DNA from: Microbacterium murale
Lineage (GTDB): Bacteria > Actinomycetota > Actinomycetes > Actinomycetales > Microbacteriaceae
Assembly: GCF_014635185.1 (NCBI RefSeq)
Contig: NZ_BMCM01000006.1
Span: forward strand, 62,001 to 126,000
Direction: 5' to 3'
Length of the DNA: 64,000 nucleotides
Numbering within the stretch: the stretch's first letter is position 1; every line of letters begins with the position of its first letter. A model generated the notes under the pieces. That model searched no databases and was not told where the DNA came from. It worked only from the letters and a program-made list of their open reading frames with translations. Shown one piece after another: positions 50,119-59,018 of this stretch. Position numbers and translations under genes: made by a program.

Positions 50119-51219
50119 TCAGATCCGCCGGTACTGCGACGCCGCCGGGCAGTCGAACGGATCGCGGGCGGCCAGCCCGACGCGGTTGAGATAGTCGATG
50201 ACGATCGCGTACGAGCGCCACAGGGTCGTCTCGGTGTACGGAATCTCGTTGACGGCGCAGTGTTCCCGAACGATCATGCGCGCCGCCGCGAGGTGCGGAC
50301 GGGGCATGGAGGGGAACAGGTGGTGCTCGATCTGGTAGTTCAGCCCGCCCATCAGCCAAGTGGCCCACCAGCCTCCCGAGATGTTCCGAGAGGTGCGGAC
50401 CTGCTTGGTGAAGAAGTCGAGTCGCGCATCCGCAGCCACAACGGGCATGCCCTTATGGTTCGGTGCGAACGACGCACCCATGTAGACGCCGAAGACGGCC
50501 AGCTGCACCCCGATGAATGCGAACGCCATCCCGGCAGGCAGCATCCAGAACACGGCACCGAGAACGATGGCGTGCCGGATCAGGAGGAATGCGAGTTCGG
50601 GCACCCGGTTCTTGACCGGCCCGCGTGCGACGAGGTGCTTGAGGCTGAGGTAGTGCAGGTTGATGCCCTCCAGCGTCAGCAGGGGGAAGAACAGCCAGCC
50701 CTGCCGGCGCGTGATCCAACGGCGAAGCCCACGCGCCTCGGCCGCATCCGTGTCGAGGAAGGAGATCGTGTCGACCTCGATGTCGGGGTCGCGCCCGACG
50801 CGGTTCGGATTGGCGTGGTGGCGGCTGTGCTTGGAATCCCACCAGGAGTAGCTCAGTCCGACGAGCCCGGCGAGGATGCGTGCCAACCGGTCATTGGCGG
50901 GGCCGGTCTCCAGGATGGTGCGGTGGGCGGCTTCGTGTGCGAGGAACGCGACCTGGGTGGCCACGATGCCCAATGCAGCCGCGATCAGCAGCTGGTACCA
51001 ACTGTCGCCGAGCAGGAGGAAGCCGACGACGAGTCCTGAGAATGCGAGCGCCAAGGCGGCGCCCACCAGAAGGTAGAACCGTGGCGCGCGGCGCAGCAGT
51101 CCGGTGTCGCGCACGCGCTGCGAGATCTGGGTGTAGGCGCGAGCGACCGGCGGGAACTCGCCAGTGCGCGCGTAGGTCTGACGAACAGGACCGAGCTGCG
51201 AGTCGGCGACGATGGTCAT
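50119..51219 (-). CDS. Membrane fatty acid desaturase
   Basis: A 366-residue membrane di-iron desaturase. The three histidine boxes are HEAAH (about residue 94), HSRHH (about 130) and QIEHH (about 300), in the order and spacing of acyl-lipid or acyl-CoA desaturases. Four membrane segments are visible. It introduces a double bond into membrane fatty acids; the position cannot be told. The ATG at 51219 has AGGAGA 5 nt upstream. The 143-nt upstream gap holds no clear promoter. No cytochrome b5 or ferredoxin domain is fused. Confidence 0.93.
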   Translation of the reverse strand: MTIVADSQLGPVRQTYARTGEFPPVARAYTQISQRVRDTGLLRRAPRFYLLVGAALALAFSGLVVGFLLLGDSWYQLLIAAALGIVATQVAFLAHEAAHRTILETGPANDRLARILAGLVGLSYSWWDSKHSRHHANPNRVGRDPDIEVDTISFLDTDAAEARGLRRWITRRQGWLFFPLLTLEGINLHYLSLKHLVARGPVKNRVPELAFLLIRHAIVLGAVFWMLPAGMAFAFIGVQLAVFGVYMGASFAPNHKGMPVVAADARLDFFTKQVRTSRNISGGWWATWLMGGLNYQIEHHLFPSMPRPHLAAARMIVREHCAVNEIPYTETTLWRSYAIVIDYLNRVGLAARDPFDCPAASQYRRI

Positions 51220-51362
51220 GAGAATCTCCTCTGGACGCGCGATTCACGATGCGCGATCCCGGCGGTCGGCGCTTCCGGCCGTGTCAGGAGATTAAGAGCG
51301 CCATGTCGGGCTCCACATCACACGTGGGTATCGACTCGTCTGCACCCCTGGTAGGGGGTCGC

Positions 51363-51992
51363 TCAGACGGCGCCGACGTCGACCGCGTCGCCGGTCGCCG
51401 CCGGCTCGGCGTAGTCGACCTCACGCCAGACATCGCCGACACGCTCGAACGACGTCACGCTCGACAGCGCGCAACGGCGCGTGCGAGGGTCATGCCGCAG
51501 GGGCAGACCGGCCACGTGCAGGTGGGTGATCCAGATCGGCGCCTGATGCGACACGATCACGGCATCCCCGCCGTCGGTCTCGTGCCAGGCGCTGTTCATC
51601 GCGTCCTCCATGCGCGCCGCGATCGTGAGGTACGGCTCGCCCCAACTCGGCAGCGACGGCCGTCGCAGATGCCACCAGTTGCGCGGATCGCGCAGCGACC
51701 GGCTCATGCGGGTGCCTTCGAACACGTTGGTCGGTTCGATCACCCGCTCGTCGATCACCGGCTCCAGGCCGAAGATCTCCGTGAACGGCTCTGCCGACTC
51801 CTGCGCGCGCTGCAGCGGAGAGGACCGCAGCGAGGTCACCGGACGGCCGAGTCCGGCGATGTACTCGGCCGCGTCTCGCGCCATCCGCCGTCCGTCCTCG
51901 CTGAGCCGATAGTGCGGCAGTCGGCCATAGAGCACTCGTCCGGGGTTGTGCACTTCGCCGTGGCGGACCAGATGGAGGCGTTCGGCTGGCAT
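51363..51992 (-). CDS. Histidine phosphatase (phosphoglycerate mutase-like) family protein
   Basis: A 209-residue cytoplasmic enzyme. The phosphohistidine motif is LVRHGEV (His11), with the second arginine in SSPLQRAQESAEP, Glu in the RVIEPTNVFEG region and the second histidine in VIVSHQAP. The sequence is not that of a glycolytic mutase, so it is a phosphatase of unknown substrate. In mycobacteria a homologue (Rv0525) lies directly before the tlpA-ccdA-resB-ccsA genes; here two lipid genes intervene. The ATG lies 6 nt after TAGACT. Confidence 0.92.
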   Translation of the reverse strand: MPAERLHLVRHGEVHNPGRVLYGRLPHYRLSEDGRRMARDAAEYIAGLGRPVTSLRSSPLQRAQESAEPFTEIFGLEPVIDERVIEPTNVFEGTRMSRSLRDPRNWWHLRRPSLPSWGEPYLTIAARMEDAMNSAWHETDGGDAVIVSHQAPIWITHLHVAGLPLRHDPRTRRCALSSVTSFERVGDVWREVDYAEPAATGDAVDVGAV

Positions 51993-51998
51993 GGCCCC

Positions 51999-52004
51999 AG
52001 TCTA
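51999..52004 (-). promoter_or_regulatory. -10 box before the histidine phosphatase gene
   Basis: TAGACT on the minus strand, 6 nt before the ATG at 51992. It is divergent from the aspS box 36 nt away. Confidence 0.5.
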
Positions 52005-52039
52005 GGGATGCCGTCCTCTGACGCCCGCGAGCACCCACG

Positions 52040-52045
52040 TAGAAT
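52040..52045 (+). promoter_or_regulatory. aspS -10 box (leaderless)
   Basis: TAGAAT, 6 nt before the aspS ATG at 52052. A CTGACG 16 nt upstream could be the -35. No ribosome site is present. Confidence 0.55.
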
Positions 52046-52051
52046 GGCGGA

Positions 52052-53833
52052 ATGCTGCGAACTCACACGACCGGCTCCCTGCGAGCCGAGCACATAGGTC
52101 AGACCGTCACCCTCTCGGGTTGGGTCGATCGTCGTCGTGATCACGGCGGTGTCGCGTTCATCGATCTCCGTGACGCATCAGGCATCGCCCAGGTGGTCAT
52201 CCGTGATGAGGAGACCGCCCACCCGCTGCGCAGCGAGTTCGTGCTGAAGGTGACGGGAACGGTGTCCGCCCGCCCTGCCGGCAACGAGAACCCGAACCTG
52301 CCCACCGGCGAGATCGAGGTCATCGCGACTGAGGTCGAGGTGCTCAACGAGTCCGCTCCGCTCCCCTTCCAGGTCTCCACCGGGCTCGGCGACACCGACA
52401 CGATCGGCGAGGATGTGCGGTTCAAGCACCGCTATCTCGACCTGCGGCGCCCCTCGTCGGCATCCGCTCTTCGTCTGCGCTCCGACGTGAACAAAGCGAT
52501 CCGCGACGTGCTGCACGGTCGCGACTTCCTCGAGGTCGAGACCCCGACGCTCACGAAGTCGACTCCGGAGGGTGCCCGCGACTTCGTCGTGCCCGCACGC
52601 CTGCACCCAGGCAGCTGGTACGCCCTGCCGCAGAGCCCGCAGCTGTTCAAGCAGCTGCTCATGGTCGGCGGCGTCGAGAAGTACTACCAGATGGCCCGCT
52701 GCTACCGCGACGAGGACTTCCGTGCCGACCGTCAGCCGGAGTTCACACAGCTCGACATCGAGATGAGCTTCGTCGACCAGGAAGACGTCATCACGCTGAT
52801 GGAGGAGCTCATCCCCGCGATGTGGGCGACCATCGGCGTCGAAGTGCAGACTCCGCTGCCGCGCATCACCTACGCCGACGCCATGGCGAAGTACGGCTCG
52901 GACAAGCCCGATCTGCGCTTCGGTCTCGAGCTCGTCGAGGCGACCGAGTACTTCGCGGACACGACGTTCCGCGTCTTCCAGTCCGACTATGTCGGCGCCG
53001 TGCTCATGCCAGGCGGCGCATCGCAGCCGCGCAAGCAGCTCGACGCCTGGCAGGACTGGGCGAAGCAGCGCGGCGCCCGCGGTCTCGCGTACGTGCTCTT
53101 CAACGAGGACGGCTCACTCGGCGGCCCTGTTGCCAAGAACCTGTCGGATGCCGAGAAGGCCGGCCTCGCCGACCTCGTCGGTGCTGCGGCAGGTGACTGC
53201 GTGTTCTTCGCCGCAGGATCCGCCAAGGACAGCCGCGCACTGCTCGGCGCTGCCCGCGTCGAGATCGGTCGCCGCCTCGGTCTGCTCGACCCCGACGTCT
53301 TCGCGTTCACGTGGGTGGTCGACGCCCCGATGTTCGAGCCTGCGGCGGATGCCGTGGCATCCGGTGACGTCGCCGTCGGAGCCGGCGCGTGGACAGCAGT
53401 GCACCACGCCTTCACCGGCCCGAAGCCGGAGTTCGCCGACACGTTCGACACCGACCCCGGATCCGCCCTCGCCTACGCGTACGACATCGTGTGCAACGGG
53501 TCGGAGCTGGGCGGCGGATCGATCCGCATCCACCGCGAAGACGTGCAGAAGCGCGTGTTCGAGGTCATGGGCATCTCGGATGAGGTCGCCGACGAGCAGT
53601 TCGGCTTCCTGCTGGAGGCGTTCAAGTTCGGCGCCCCGCCGCACGGCGGCATCGCGCTCGGCATGGACCGCGTCCTGCAGCACCTCACCAAGACCGAGTC
53701 GATCCGCGAGGTCATCGCGTTCCCGAAGACCGGCAACGGCTTCGACCCGCTGACCGCCGCACCCGCACCGATCACCGATGCGCAGCGTGCAGAGGCCGGC
53801 GTCGACTTCGTCCCGGAGGACGACGAGGCCTGA
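52052..53833 (+). CDS. aspS: Aspartyl-tRNA synthetase
   Basis: A 593-residue class II synthetase. The N-terminal OB-fold contains [15 protein letters not shown]; motif 2 is [19 protein letters not shown] and motif 3 is [11 protein letters not shown]; the bacterial GAD insertion lies in the middle. The His of RRRDHGG is the residue associated with non-discriminating bacterial AspRS, which also charges tRNA-Asn and relies on the GatCAB amidotransferase. No asparaginyl-tRNA synthetase is visible in the window. The start at 52052 has a -10-like box 6 nt upstream. Confidence 0.98.
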   Translation: MLRTHTTGSLRAEHIGQTVTLSGWVDRRRDHGGVAFIDLRDASGIAQVVIRDEETAHPLRSEFVLKVTGTVSARPAGNENPNLPTGEIEVIATEVEVLNESAPLPFQVSTGLGDTDTIGEDVRFKHRYLDLRRPSSASALRLRSDVNKAIRDVLHGRDFLEVETPTLTKSTPEGARDFVVPARLHPGSWYALPQSPQLFKQLLMVGGVEKYYQMARCYRDEDFRADRQPEFTQLDIEMSFVDQEDVITLMEELIPAMWATIGVEVQTPLPRITYADAMAKYGSDKPDLRFGLELVEATEYFADTTFRVFQSDYVGAVLMPGGASQPRKQLDAWQDWAKQRGARGLAYVLFNEDGSLGGPVAKNLSDAEKAGLADLVGAAAGDCVFFAAGSAKDSRALLGAARVEIGRRLGLLDPDVFAFTWVVDAPMFEPAADAVASGDVAVGAGAWTAVHHAFTGPKPEFADTFDTDPGSALAYAYDIVCNGSELGGGSIRIHREDVQKRVFEVMGISDEVADEQFGFLLEAFKFGAPPHGGIALGMDRVLQHLTKTESIREVIAFPKTGNGFDPLTAAPAPITDAQRAEAGVDFVPEDDEA

Positions 53834-53848
53834 GCCCGCGTTCGGCTC

Positions 53849-53922
53849 GCCGAGACCCCGTCTTATCACCGAGACCCCCTGCTGCAGCAGGGGGTCTCGG
53901 CAGTTTCCAGGGGTCTCGGCGG
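53849..53922. repeat. Nested palindromic repeat, GAGACCCC family, copy 2
   Basis: Boxes GCCGAGACCCC and CCGAGACCCCC, a central palindrome CTGCTGCAGCAG, then GGGGGTCTCGG and GGGGTCTCGGC. It lies between the convergent aspS and DUF5684 genes, where it could end both transcripts. Confidence 0.85.
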
Positions 53923-53929
53923 GTGGTTG

Positions 53930-54295
53930 TCAGACCTTCCGGTACTGCGCCGAGCCGAAGCCGATGATGAGGTGCCCGATGAACGGGAACAGCCAGAGCA
54001 GGAAGAAGGAGAACACGCCGCCCTTGCCGAAGTTGGCGCCCTCCTTGATGGCGACGACGATCGCGAAGATGATGTTCACGAACGGGATCAGGTAGAGCAG
54101 CGCGAACCATCCCGACATGCCGGCGATCTTGACCAGGAACACCCAGTTCACGATCGGGATCAGGGCGAGGATGCCCGGGTAGCCCGCCTTGACGAACACC
54201 TTCCACATCGTGATCGCGTAGATGACGTAGAAGATGATGCCGAGAACGGCGGAGCTCGTCGAGAAGATCTGCTCTGACAGAAGGTTCGAATCCAT
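53930..54295 (-). CDS. DUF5684-type small membrane protein
   Basis: A 121-residue protein with four hydrophobic segments. Sequence features such as KVFVKAGYPGILALIPIVNWVFLVKIAG and WFALLYLIPFVNIIFAIV match the small membrane proteins annotated DUF5684 (related to signal-peptidase-linked proteins). Function unknown. The ATG at 54295 (MDSNLLS) is preceded by GGTGAG; a GTG at 54304 would add three residues. Convergent with aspS. Confidence 0.8.
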   Translation of the reverse strand: MDSNLLSEQIFSTSSAVLGIIFYVIYAITMWKVFVKAGYPGILALIPIVNWVFLVKIAGMSGWFALLYLIPFVNIIFAIVVAIKEGANFGKGGVFSFFLLWLFPFIGHLIIGFGSAQYRKV

Positions 54296-54367
54296 GGCTC
54301 TCACCCTGGCGGGGGCGCCGACGGCTTGTCAACCGCCGAGACCGCCGCTACCTGCGAGGATCAGAGC

Positions 54368-54874
54368 ATGCTCGCAGCTCTCCCCCTGCCCCACCCGTTC
54401 GACTCCAGAGCCGGTCTGGCACTTCTGCGGAGGGCGACGCCGGCGGACACGGATGCGTTGATCGCCCTGCTCGCGGACGACCCCATCAGCGCCGCGCGCG
54501 GCGACGTCGCATCCGACGACGATATTCCGGCATACGAGGCGGCCCTGACCGAGATCCTTGCAGACCCGTCGAACGATCTTCTCGTCGTCGATCTCGGTGA
54601 CGCGGTCGTCGGCACGCTGCAACTCACCTCGATCCCGGGGATGGCACGCCGTGGTTCCCGACGGCTGCTCGTCGAGGCTGTCAGGGTCCGCAGCGACTTG
54701 CGCTCCGCCGGGATCGGGTCAGCGATGATGCACTGGGTGGCAGATTCGGCCGCACCTGCACTGGGTTCGGCAATGGTGCAGCTCACCTCGGACGCCGCCC
54801 GCACCGACGCGCACCGCTTCTACGAGCGCCTGGGATACACGGGCTCGCACATCGGCTTCAAGTACAAGATCTGA
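54368..54874 (+). CDS. GNAT family N-acetyltransferase
   Basis: A 168-residue acetyltransferase. The acetyl-CoA loop is VRVRSDLRSAGIGSAMMHWV (R-S-A-G-I-G) and the C-terminal DAHRFYERLGYTGSHIGFKY is the typical beta-bulge and tail. The substrate is unknown; the overall form resembles small-molecule or aminoglycoside-type acetyltransferases. I use the ATG at 54368, with GAGGA 8 nt upstream. An upstream in-frame start at 54326 is possible but has a weaker context. Confidence 0.88.
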   Translation: MLAALPLPHPFDSRAGLALLRRATPADTDALIALLADDPISAARGDVASDDDIPAYEAALTEILADPSNDLLVVDLGDAVVGTLQLTSIPGMARRGSRRLLVEAVRVRSDLRSAGIGSAMMHWVADSAAPALGSAMVQLTSDAARTDAHRFYERLGYTGSHIGFKYKI

Positions 54875-55007
54875 AGACGACGCCGACCGGCCACGGATCG
54901 GACACGTTCCGTTCACCACAGCCGCGCCCGCACGTCACCCCCGACCAATAGTTTGCTCTCGCAACCCGATTCCGGCCTACCCGTGGCCGGACGCCGAGAG
55001 GATACCC

Positions 55008-56150
55008 ATGGCCCCCATTCCCCGCCGCGCGCGACTCGTCGCCGGCATCGCCCTTGCCGCGACAGCGGCGCTCTCTCTCACCTCATGCGCGGCCGACACC
55101 GCCACTGGCGACGGCACCGGTGACGCCGGCGCGGATGCCGCGACCGCGACCTCGATCGAAGACTTCGGCTCGTTCGAAGACCTCGAGACGGCAGCGAAGG
55201 CCGAAGGCCAGCTGAACGTGATCGCCCTCCCCCGCGACTGGGCGAACTACGGCGAGATCCTCGACCTGTTCGCCGAGACGTACCCCGAGATCACCATCAA
55301 CGAGGCATCGCCCGACATCTCCAGCGCCGAGGAGATCACCGCGGCGGAGACGAACGAAGGCCTCGACACCGCTCCCGACGTCTTCGACCTCGGCCTCGCC
55401 GTCGCGCTCTCCAGCACCGACCAGTTCGCGCCGTACCAGGTGCAGACGTGGGACGAGATCCCCGACGCACTCAAGGAGTCGACCGGCCTGTTCGTCGGCG
55501 ACTACGGCGGATACATGTCGATCGGCTACGACTCCTCGAAGTTCGACGAGCCCGGCTCGCTCGACGACCTGCTCGGTGCCGACTACAAGGGTGCCGTGGC
55601 GATCAACGGCGACCCGACGCAGGCCGGCGCCGCCTTCGCAGCGGTCGGCCTCGCAGCCGTGCAGTCCGACGGGACGCTCGACGACTTCCAGCCCGGCATC
55701 GACTTCTTCAGCGAGCTGCAGAAGGCCGGTAACTTCCTCAAGGTCGACGTCACCCCCGCCACCATCACCAGTGGTGAGACGCCCGTCGTCTTCGACTGGG
55801 ACTACCTGAACGCTGCGGCGGGCGCCGACAACGAGAACTGGAAGGTCGCCGTGCTCGACGGCGTCGGCTACGCCGGCTACTACAACCAGGCCATCAACAA
55901 GGACGCCCCGAACCCGGCGGCCGCCCGCCTGTGGCAGGAGTTCCTGTACAGCGACGACGTGCAGAACCTCTGGCTCAAGGGCGGTGCACGTCCGGCCCGC
56001 ATGGAGGCCATGACCGAGGCCGGCACGATCGACGCCGACCTCGCGGCAGCCCTGCCCGAGGTTCCGTCCGAGACTGTCGTCCCCACCGAGGAGCAGTCGA
56101 CGAACGCCGGCACCCTGCTCGGCGAGAAGTGGGCAGCGGCGGTCCAGTGA
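55008..56150 (+). CDS. ABC transporter substrate-binding lipoprotein (PotD/FbpA/PhnS class)
   Basis: A 380-residue binding protein. The signal peptide ends at LSLTSC (lipidated Cys about residue 25), followed by an Asp/Gly/Ala linker. The body has LNVIALPRDWANYGEILDLFAETYP, PDVFDLGLAVA and the hinge FDWDYLNAAAG. This class binds polyamines, iron(III), thiamine or phosphonates; none of the diagnostic residues lets me decide. The ATG at 55008 has GAGAGGA upstream. A small CCGGCC/GGCCGG hairpin (54972-54990) lies in the leader. First gene of a four-gene operon. Confidence 0.92.
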   Translation: MAPIPRRARLVAGIALAATAALSLTSCAADTATGDGTGDAGADAATATSIEDFGSFEDLETAAKAEGQLNVIALPRDWANYGEILDLFAETYPEITINEASPDISSAEEITAAETNEGLDTAPDVFDLGLAVALSSTDQFAPYQVQTWDEIPDALKESTGLFVGDYGGYMSIGYDSSKFDEPGSLDDLLGADYKGAVAINGDPTQAGAAFAAVGLAAVQSDGTLDDFQPGIDFFSELQKAGNFLKVDVTPATITSGETPVVFDWDYLNAAAGADNENWKVAVLDGVGYAGYYNQAINKDAPNPAAARLWQEFLYSDDVQNLWLKGGARPARMEAMTEAGTIDADLAAALPEVPSETVVPTEEQSTNAGTLLGEKWAAAVQ

Positions 56151-57073
56151 CCACTGTGCTTCTGGGGGCGGATGCTGCGGCATCCGCCCCCTCGACCGCC
56201 GGGCCGTCTCGCGCGGCCCGGCGGTCCGGCATGTCCGTGGCCTGGCTGGGCCTCGTTCCCTTCACCGCCTACGTGCTGCTCTTTCTGGCGGTTCCGACGA
56301 TCCTCGCAATCGGATCCGGTTTCTTCGCCGATGACGGCTCGTTCACCTGGACCAACGTCACAGCTCTTGCCGACCCGGTCGTGCTGAACACCTTCGCGAA
56401 CTCTGCGGGCTTGTCGCTGCTGACCGCCATCGTCGGCGCGGTGGTCGGCGCACTGGTCTGCTACGCCCTGCTCGGCATCGATCCGCAAGGCGCGGTGCGC
56501 TCGAGCGTGGATGCCGCGGCAGGCGTACTCGCGCAGTTCGGTGGGGTCATGCTCGCTTTCGCGTTCATCGCCACGGTTGGAGCCCAGGGCGTCATCACGC
56601 TGTTCCTGACGAACAGTTTCAACCTCAACATCTACGAGAACGGCACGTGGCTTTACGAAGTGCCCGGTCTGATCATGCCGTACATCTACTTTCAGGTACC
56701 GCTCATGGTGATCACGTTCATGCCGGCGCTGGCCGCCCTGAAGCCGCAGTGGGCCGAAGCGAACCTCACACTCGGCGGCACCCGCGCGAGTTTCTGGCTG
56801 CGCGTCGGGATTCCCGTGCTCGCCCCATCGTTCCTGGCCAGCCTGCTGCTGTTGTTCGCGAACTCCTTCTCGTCCTACGCCACCGCCGCGGCGCTCATCA
56901 GCCAGGGCTCACAGATCGTCCCGCTGCAGATCCGCGCCGCGCTCACCAGCGAGACGGTGCTCGGCCGCGAGAACCTCGCAGGCGCCCTGGCACTCGGAAT
57001 GATCGTCGTCGTCGGCATCGTGATGGGTCTCTATTCCCTCGTCCAGCGTCGGGCCGCGAGGTGGCAGTCATGA
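56147..57073 (+). CDS. ABC transporter permease (PotB/PhnU type)
   Basis: A 308-residue inner-membrane permease with six membrane segments. The coupling loop reads PQWAEANLTLGGTRASFWLRV. It starts at GTG 56147, overlapping the binding-protein stop by 4 nt. The first 30 residues are cytoplasmic and rich in Ala/Ser; they include a GGATGC-type palindrome at DNA level. With the next gene it forms the channel of the importer. Confidence 0.92.
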   Translation: MTTVLLGADAAASAPSTAGPSRAARRSGMSVAWLGLVPFTAYVLLFLAVPTILAIGSGFFADDGSFTWTNVTALADPVVLNTFANSAGLSLLTAIVGAVVGALVCYALLGIDPQGAVRSSVDAAAGVLAQFGGVMLAFAFIATVGAQGVITLFLTNSFNLNIYENGTWLYEVPGLIMPYIYFQVPLMVITFMPALAALKPQWAEANLTLGGTRASFWLRVGIPVLAPSFLASLLLLFANSFSSYATAAALISQGSQIVPLQIRAALTSETVLGRENLAGALALGMIVVVGIVMGLYSLVQRRAARWQS

Positions 57074-57864
57074 ATCGTCTCAGCCCATCGCGCGCAACTC
57101 GCTGGGTCATCGGCATGCTCGTCGGCGCATTCTTCGCGATTCCACTGATCTCCACGTTCCTTTACACCGTCCTGCTCAAAGACGGTGGCTGGACGTTCGA
57201 ACGCTGGACGGCGCTGTTCGATCCCGCGGCATCAGCGGCGATCAAGCCGATCTGGACAGGGCTGGGCAACTCTCTCGTCCTCGCCGTCATCACAGTTCTC
57301 ATCGTGCTGCTGCTGCTGGCGCCGACCATGATCCTGGTGAACCTGCGATTCCCGAAGCTGAAGCCGTTCTTCGAATTCATGGTGCTGCTGCCGATTTCCA
57401 TCCCCGCGATTGTGCTCGTGGTCGGGCTCGCGCCGATCTACCTGCAGATCGGACGCACGCTGGGAACCGGCACCTGGACGCTGGCATTCGCCTACGGCAT
57501 CACCGTGTTGCCGTTCGCGTTCCGGTCGATCCAGGCATCCATCGATGCCGCCGACCTCCGCACCCTCGCAGAGGCCGCCCGCTCGCTCGGTGCGAGCTGG
57601 CCGGTCGTCGTGCTGAAGGTACTCGCACCGAACATTCGTCAGGGTCTGCTTGCGGCATCCCTCATCTCCGTCGCCGTCGTCCTGGGCGAGTTCACGATCG
57701 CCTCGCTGCTCAACCGTCAGGTTTTCCAGACCGCGTTGGTCGTCGTCAACAAGCAGGATGCCTACGCCCCAGCGATCTTCACCCTGCTCGCGCTGCTGTT
57801 CTGCTTCCTGCTGCTGCTCATCATCGGCCGCGCTGCTCGCGGCAACCGAAAGGCACGTTCATGA
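57070..57864 (+). CDS. ABC transporter permease (PotC/PhnV type)
   Basis: A 264-residue permease with six membrane segments. The coupling loop is DLRTLAEAARSLGASWPVVVLKVLAPNI. It overlaps the preceding and following genes by 4 nt each (ATGA), so all are translated in a chain. The C-terminus ends with a basic tail. Partner of the permease at 56147-57073. Confidence 0.93.
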   Translation: MNRLSPSRATRWVIGMLVGAFFAIPLISTFLYTVLLKDGGWTFERWTALFDPAASAAIKPIWTGLGNSLVLAVITVLIVLLLLAPTMILVNLRFPKLKPFFEFMVLLPISIPAIVLVVGLAPIYLQIGRTLGTGTWTLAFAYGITVLPFAFRSIQASIDAADLRTLAEAARSLGASWPVVVLKVLAPNIRQGLLAASLISVAVVLGEFTIASLLNRQVFQTALVVVNKQDAYAPAIFTLLALLFCFLLLLIIGRAARGNRKARS

Positions 57865-58940
57865 CCGTTCTTCCCGCCACCAAGGACAACGTCCTCCTCG
57901 CTGAAGCCGGCGAGGGCACCCGCGTGCAGTTCCAGGGCATCGAGAAGAGCTATGGCACGAATCGTGTCCTTCACGGCGTCGACCTCGACATCGCGCCCGG
58001 GGAGTTCGTCTCGCTGCTCGGGCCGTCCGGATGCGGCAAGACCACGGCACTGCGCGTGCTGGCAGGTCTGGAGACCGCGGACGGCGGCGCGGTGCTGCTG
58101 GGCGGACAGGACGTTTCGCGCATCCCCACCAACAAGCGCGACATCGGCATGGTGTTCCAGTCGTACTCGCTGTTCCCGCATCTGCGCGTCGACGACAACA
58201 CCGCGTTCGGGCTGCGCCGCAGAGGTGTGGGCAAGGCTGCGGCGGCGAAGCGCGCCCTCGACGCCCTGGCACTGGTCGGGCTCGAGAATTTCGCGGATCG
58301 CTACCCGCACCAGCTCTCCGGCGGTCAGCAGCAGCGCGTCGCGCTCGCTCGCGCTCTGGTCACCGAGCCGCGTGTGCTGCTGCTCGACGAGCCGCTCTCG
58401 GCTCTCGATGTCAAGGTGCGGGTGCAGCTGCGCGATGAGATCCGCCGCATCCAGTTGCGGCTCGGCATCACCACGGTGTTCGTCACTCACGATCAGGAGG
58501 AGGCGCTGGCCGTCTCCGACCGGATCGCGGTGATGGATGCCGGACGCATCGACCAGATCGACACCCCCGAAGAGCTCTATCTGCGGCCCGCGTCCGCGCA
58601 CGTCGCCGCGTTCGTCGGCCTCTCCAGCGTCGTCCCTGGTGTGGCGTCGGGTGATCGTGTGACGGTGTGGGGTCGCGAGCTGCCGACCAACGCGCCCGCC
58701 GATGGTCCGGTCGAGGTGCACCTGCGCCCCGAGAACCTGCGCTTCTCCGGCGAGGCGGATGCTGCGATCGGCGGTGTCGTGGAGGAGAGCACGTTCCTCG
58801 GCAGCATCCGCCGCACGCTCGTCAAGACGGATGCCGGCGACCTGGTTCGCGTGCAGCACGATGCGCACCAGCATCCGTCCTTCGGCGACCGCGTGCACCT
58901 GACCGTCGAGCCCGTCCCGGTGGCCGTGCGCGCAAACTGA
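57861..58940 (+). CDS. ABC transporter ATP-binding protein (PotA/FbpC type)
   Basis: A 359-residue ATPase. Walker A is GPSGCGKTT, the Q-loop MVFQSYSLFPH, the signature LSGGQQQRV and Walker B LLLDEPLSALD. The C-terminal 110 residues are a TOBE regulatory domain (VHLRPENLRFS), found in polyamine, iron and sugar importer ATPases. It is the last gene of the operon. The stop codon abuts a GAGACCCC-family repeat. Confidence 0.94.
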   Translation: MTVLPATKDNVLLAEAGEGTRVQFQGIEKSYGTNRVLHGVDLDIAPGEFVSLLGPSGCGKTTALRVLAGLETADGGAVLLGGQDVSRIPTNKRDIGMVFQSYSLFPHLRVDDNTAFGLRRRGVGKAAAAKRALDALALVGLENFADRYPHQLSGGQQQRVALARALVTEPRVLLLDEPLSALDVKVRVQLRDEIRRIQLRLGITTVFVTHDQEEALAVSDRIAVMDAGRIDQIDTPEELYLRPASAHVAAFVGLSSVVPGVASGDRVTVWGRELPTNAPADGPVEVHLRPENLRFSGEADAAIGGVVEESTFLGSIRRTLVKTDAGDLVRVQHDAHQHPSFGDRVHLTVEPVPVAVRAN

Positions 58941-59015
58941 CGCCGAGACCCCGGGTTCATGCCGAGGCCCCCTGCTGCAGCAGGGGGTCTCGGCGATAAC
59001 ACGGGGTCTCGCCGG
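58941..59015. repeat. Nested palindromic repeat, GAGACCCC family, copy 3
   Basis: Same architecture as 53849-53922, with the identical core from CCCCCTGCTGC to GCAGGGGGTCTCGG. It fills the gap between two convergent ABC ATPase genes, starting directly after one stop codon and ending 4 nt before the other. Confidence 0.85.
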
Positions 59016-59018
59016 AGT

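Noticed and set aside
51344..51359. ACCCCTGGTAGGGGGT as a copper-type (CsoR) operator
   Set aside because: The symmetry is imperfect and no copper genes are adjacent. It is more simply a weak hairpin after the histidine phosphatase gene.
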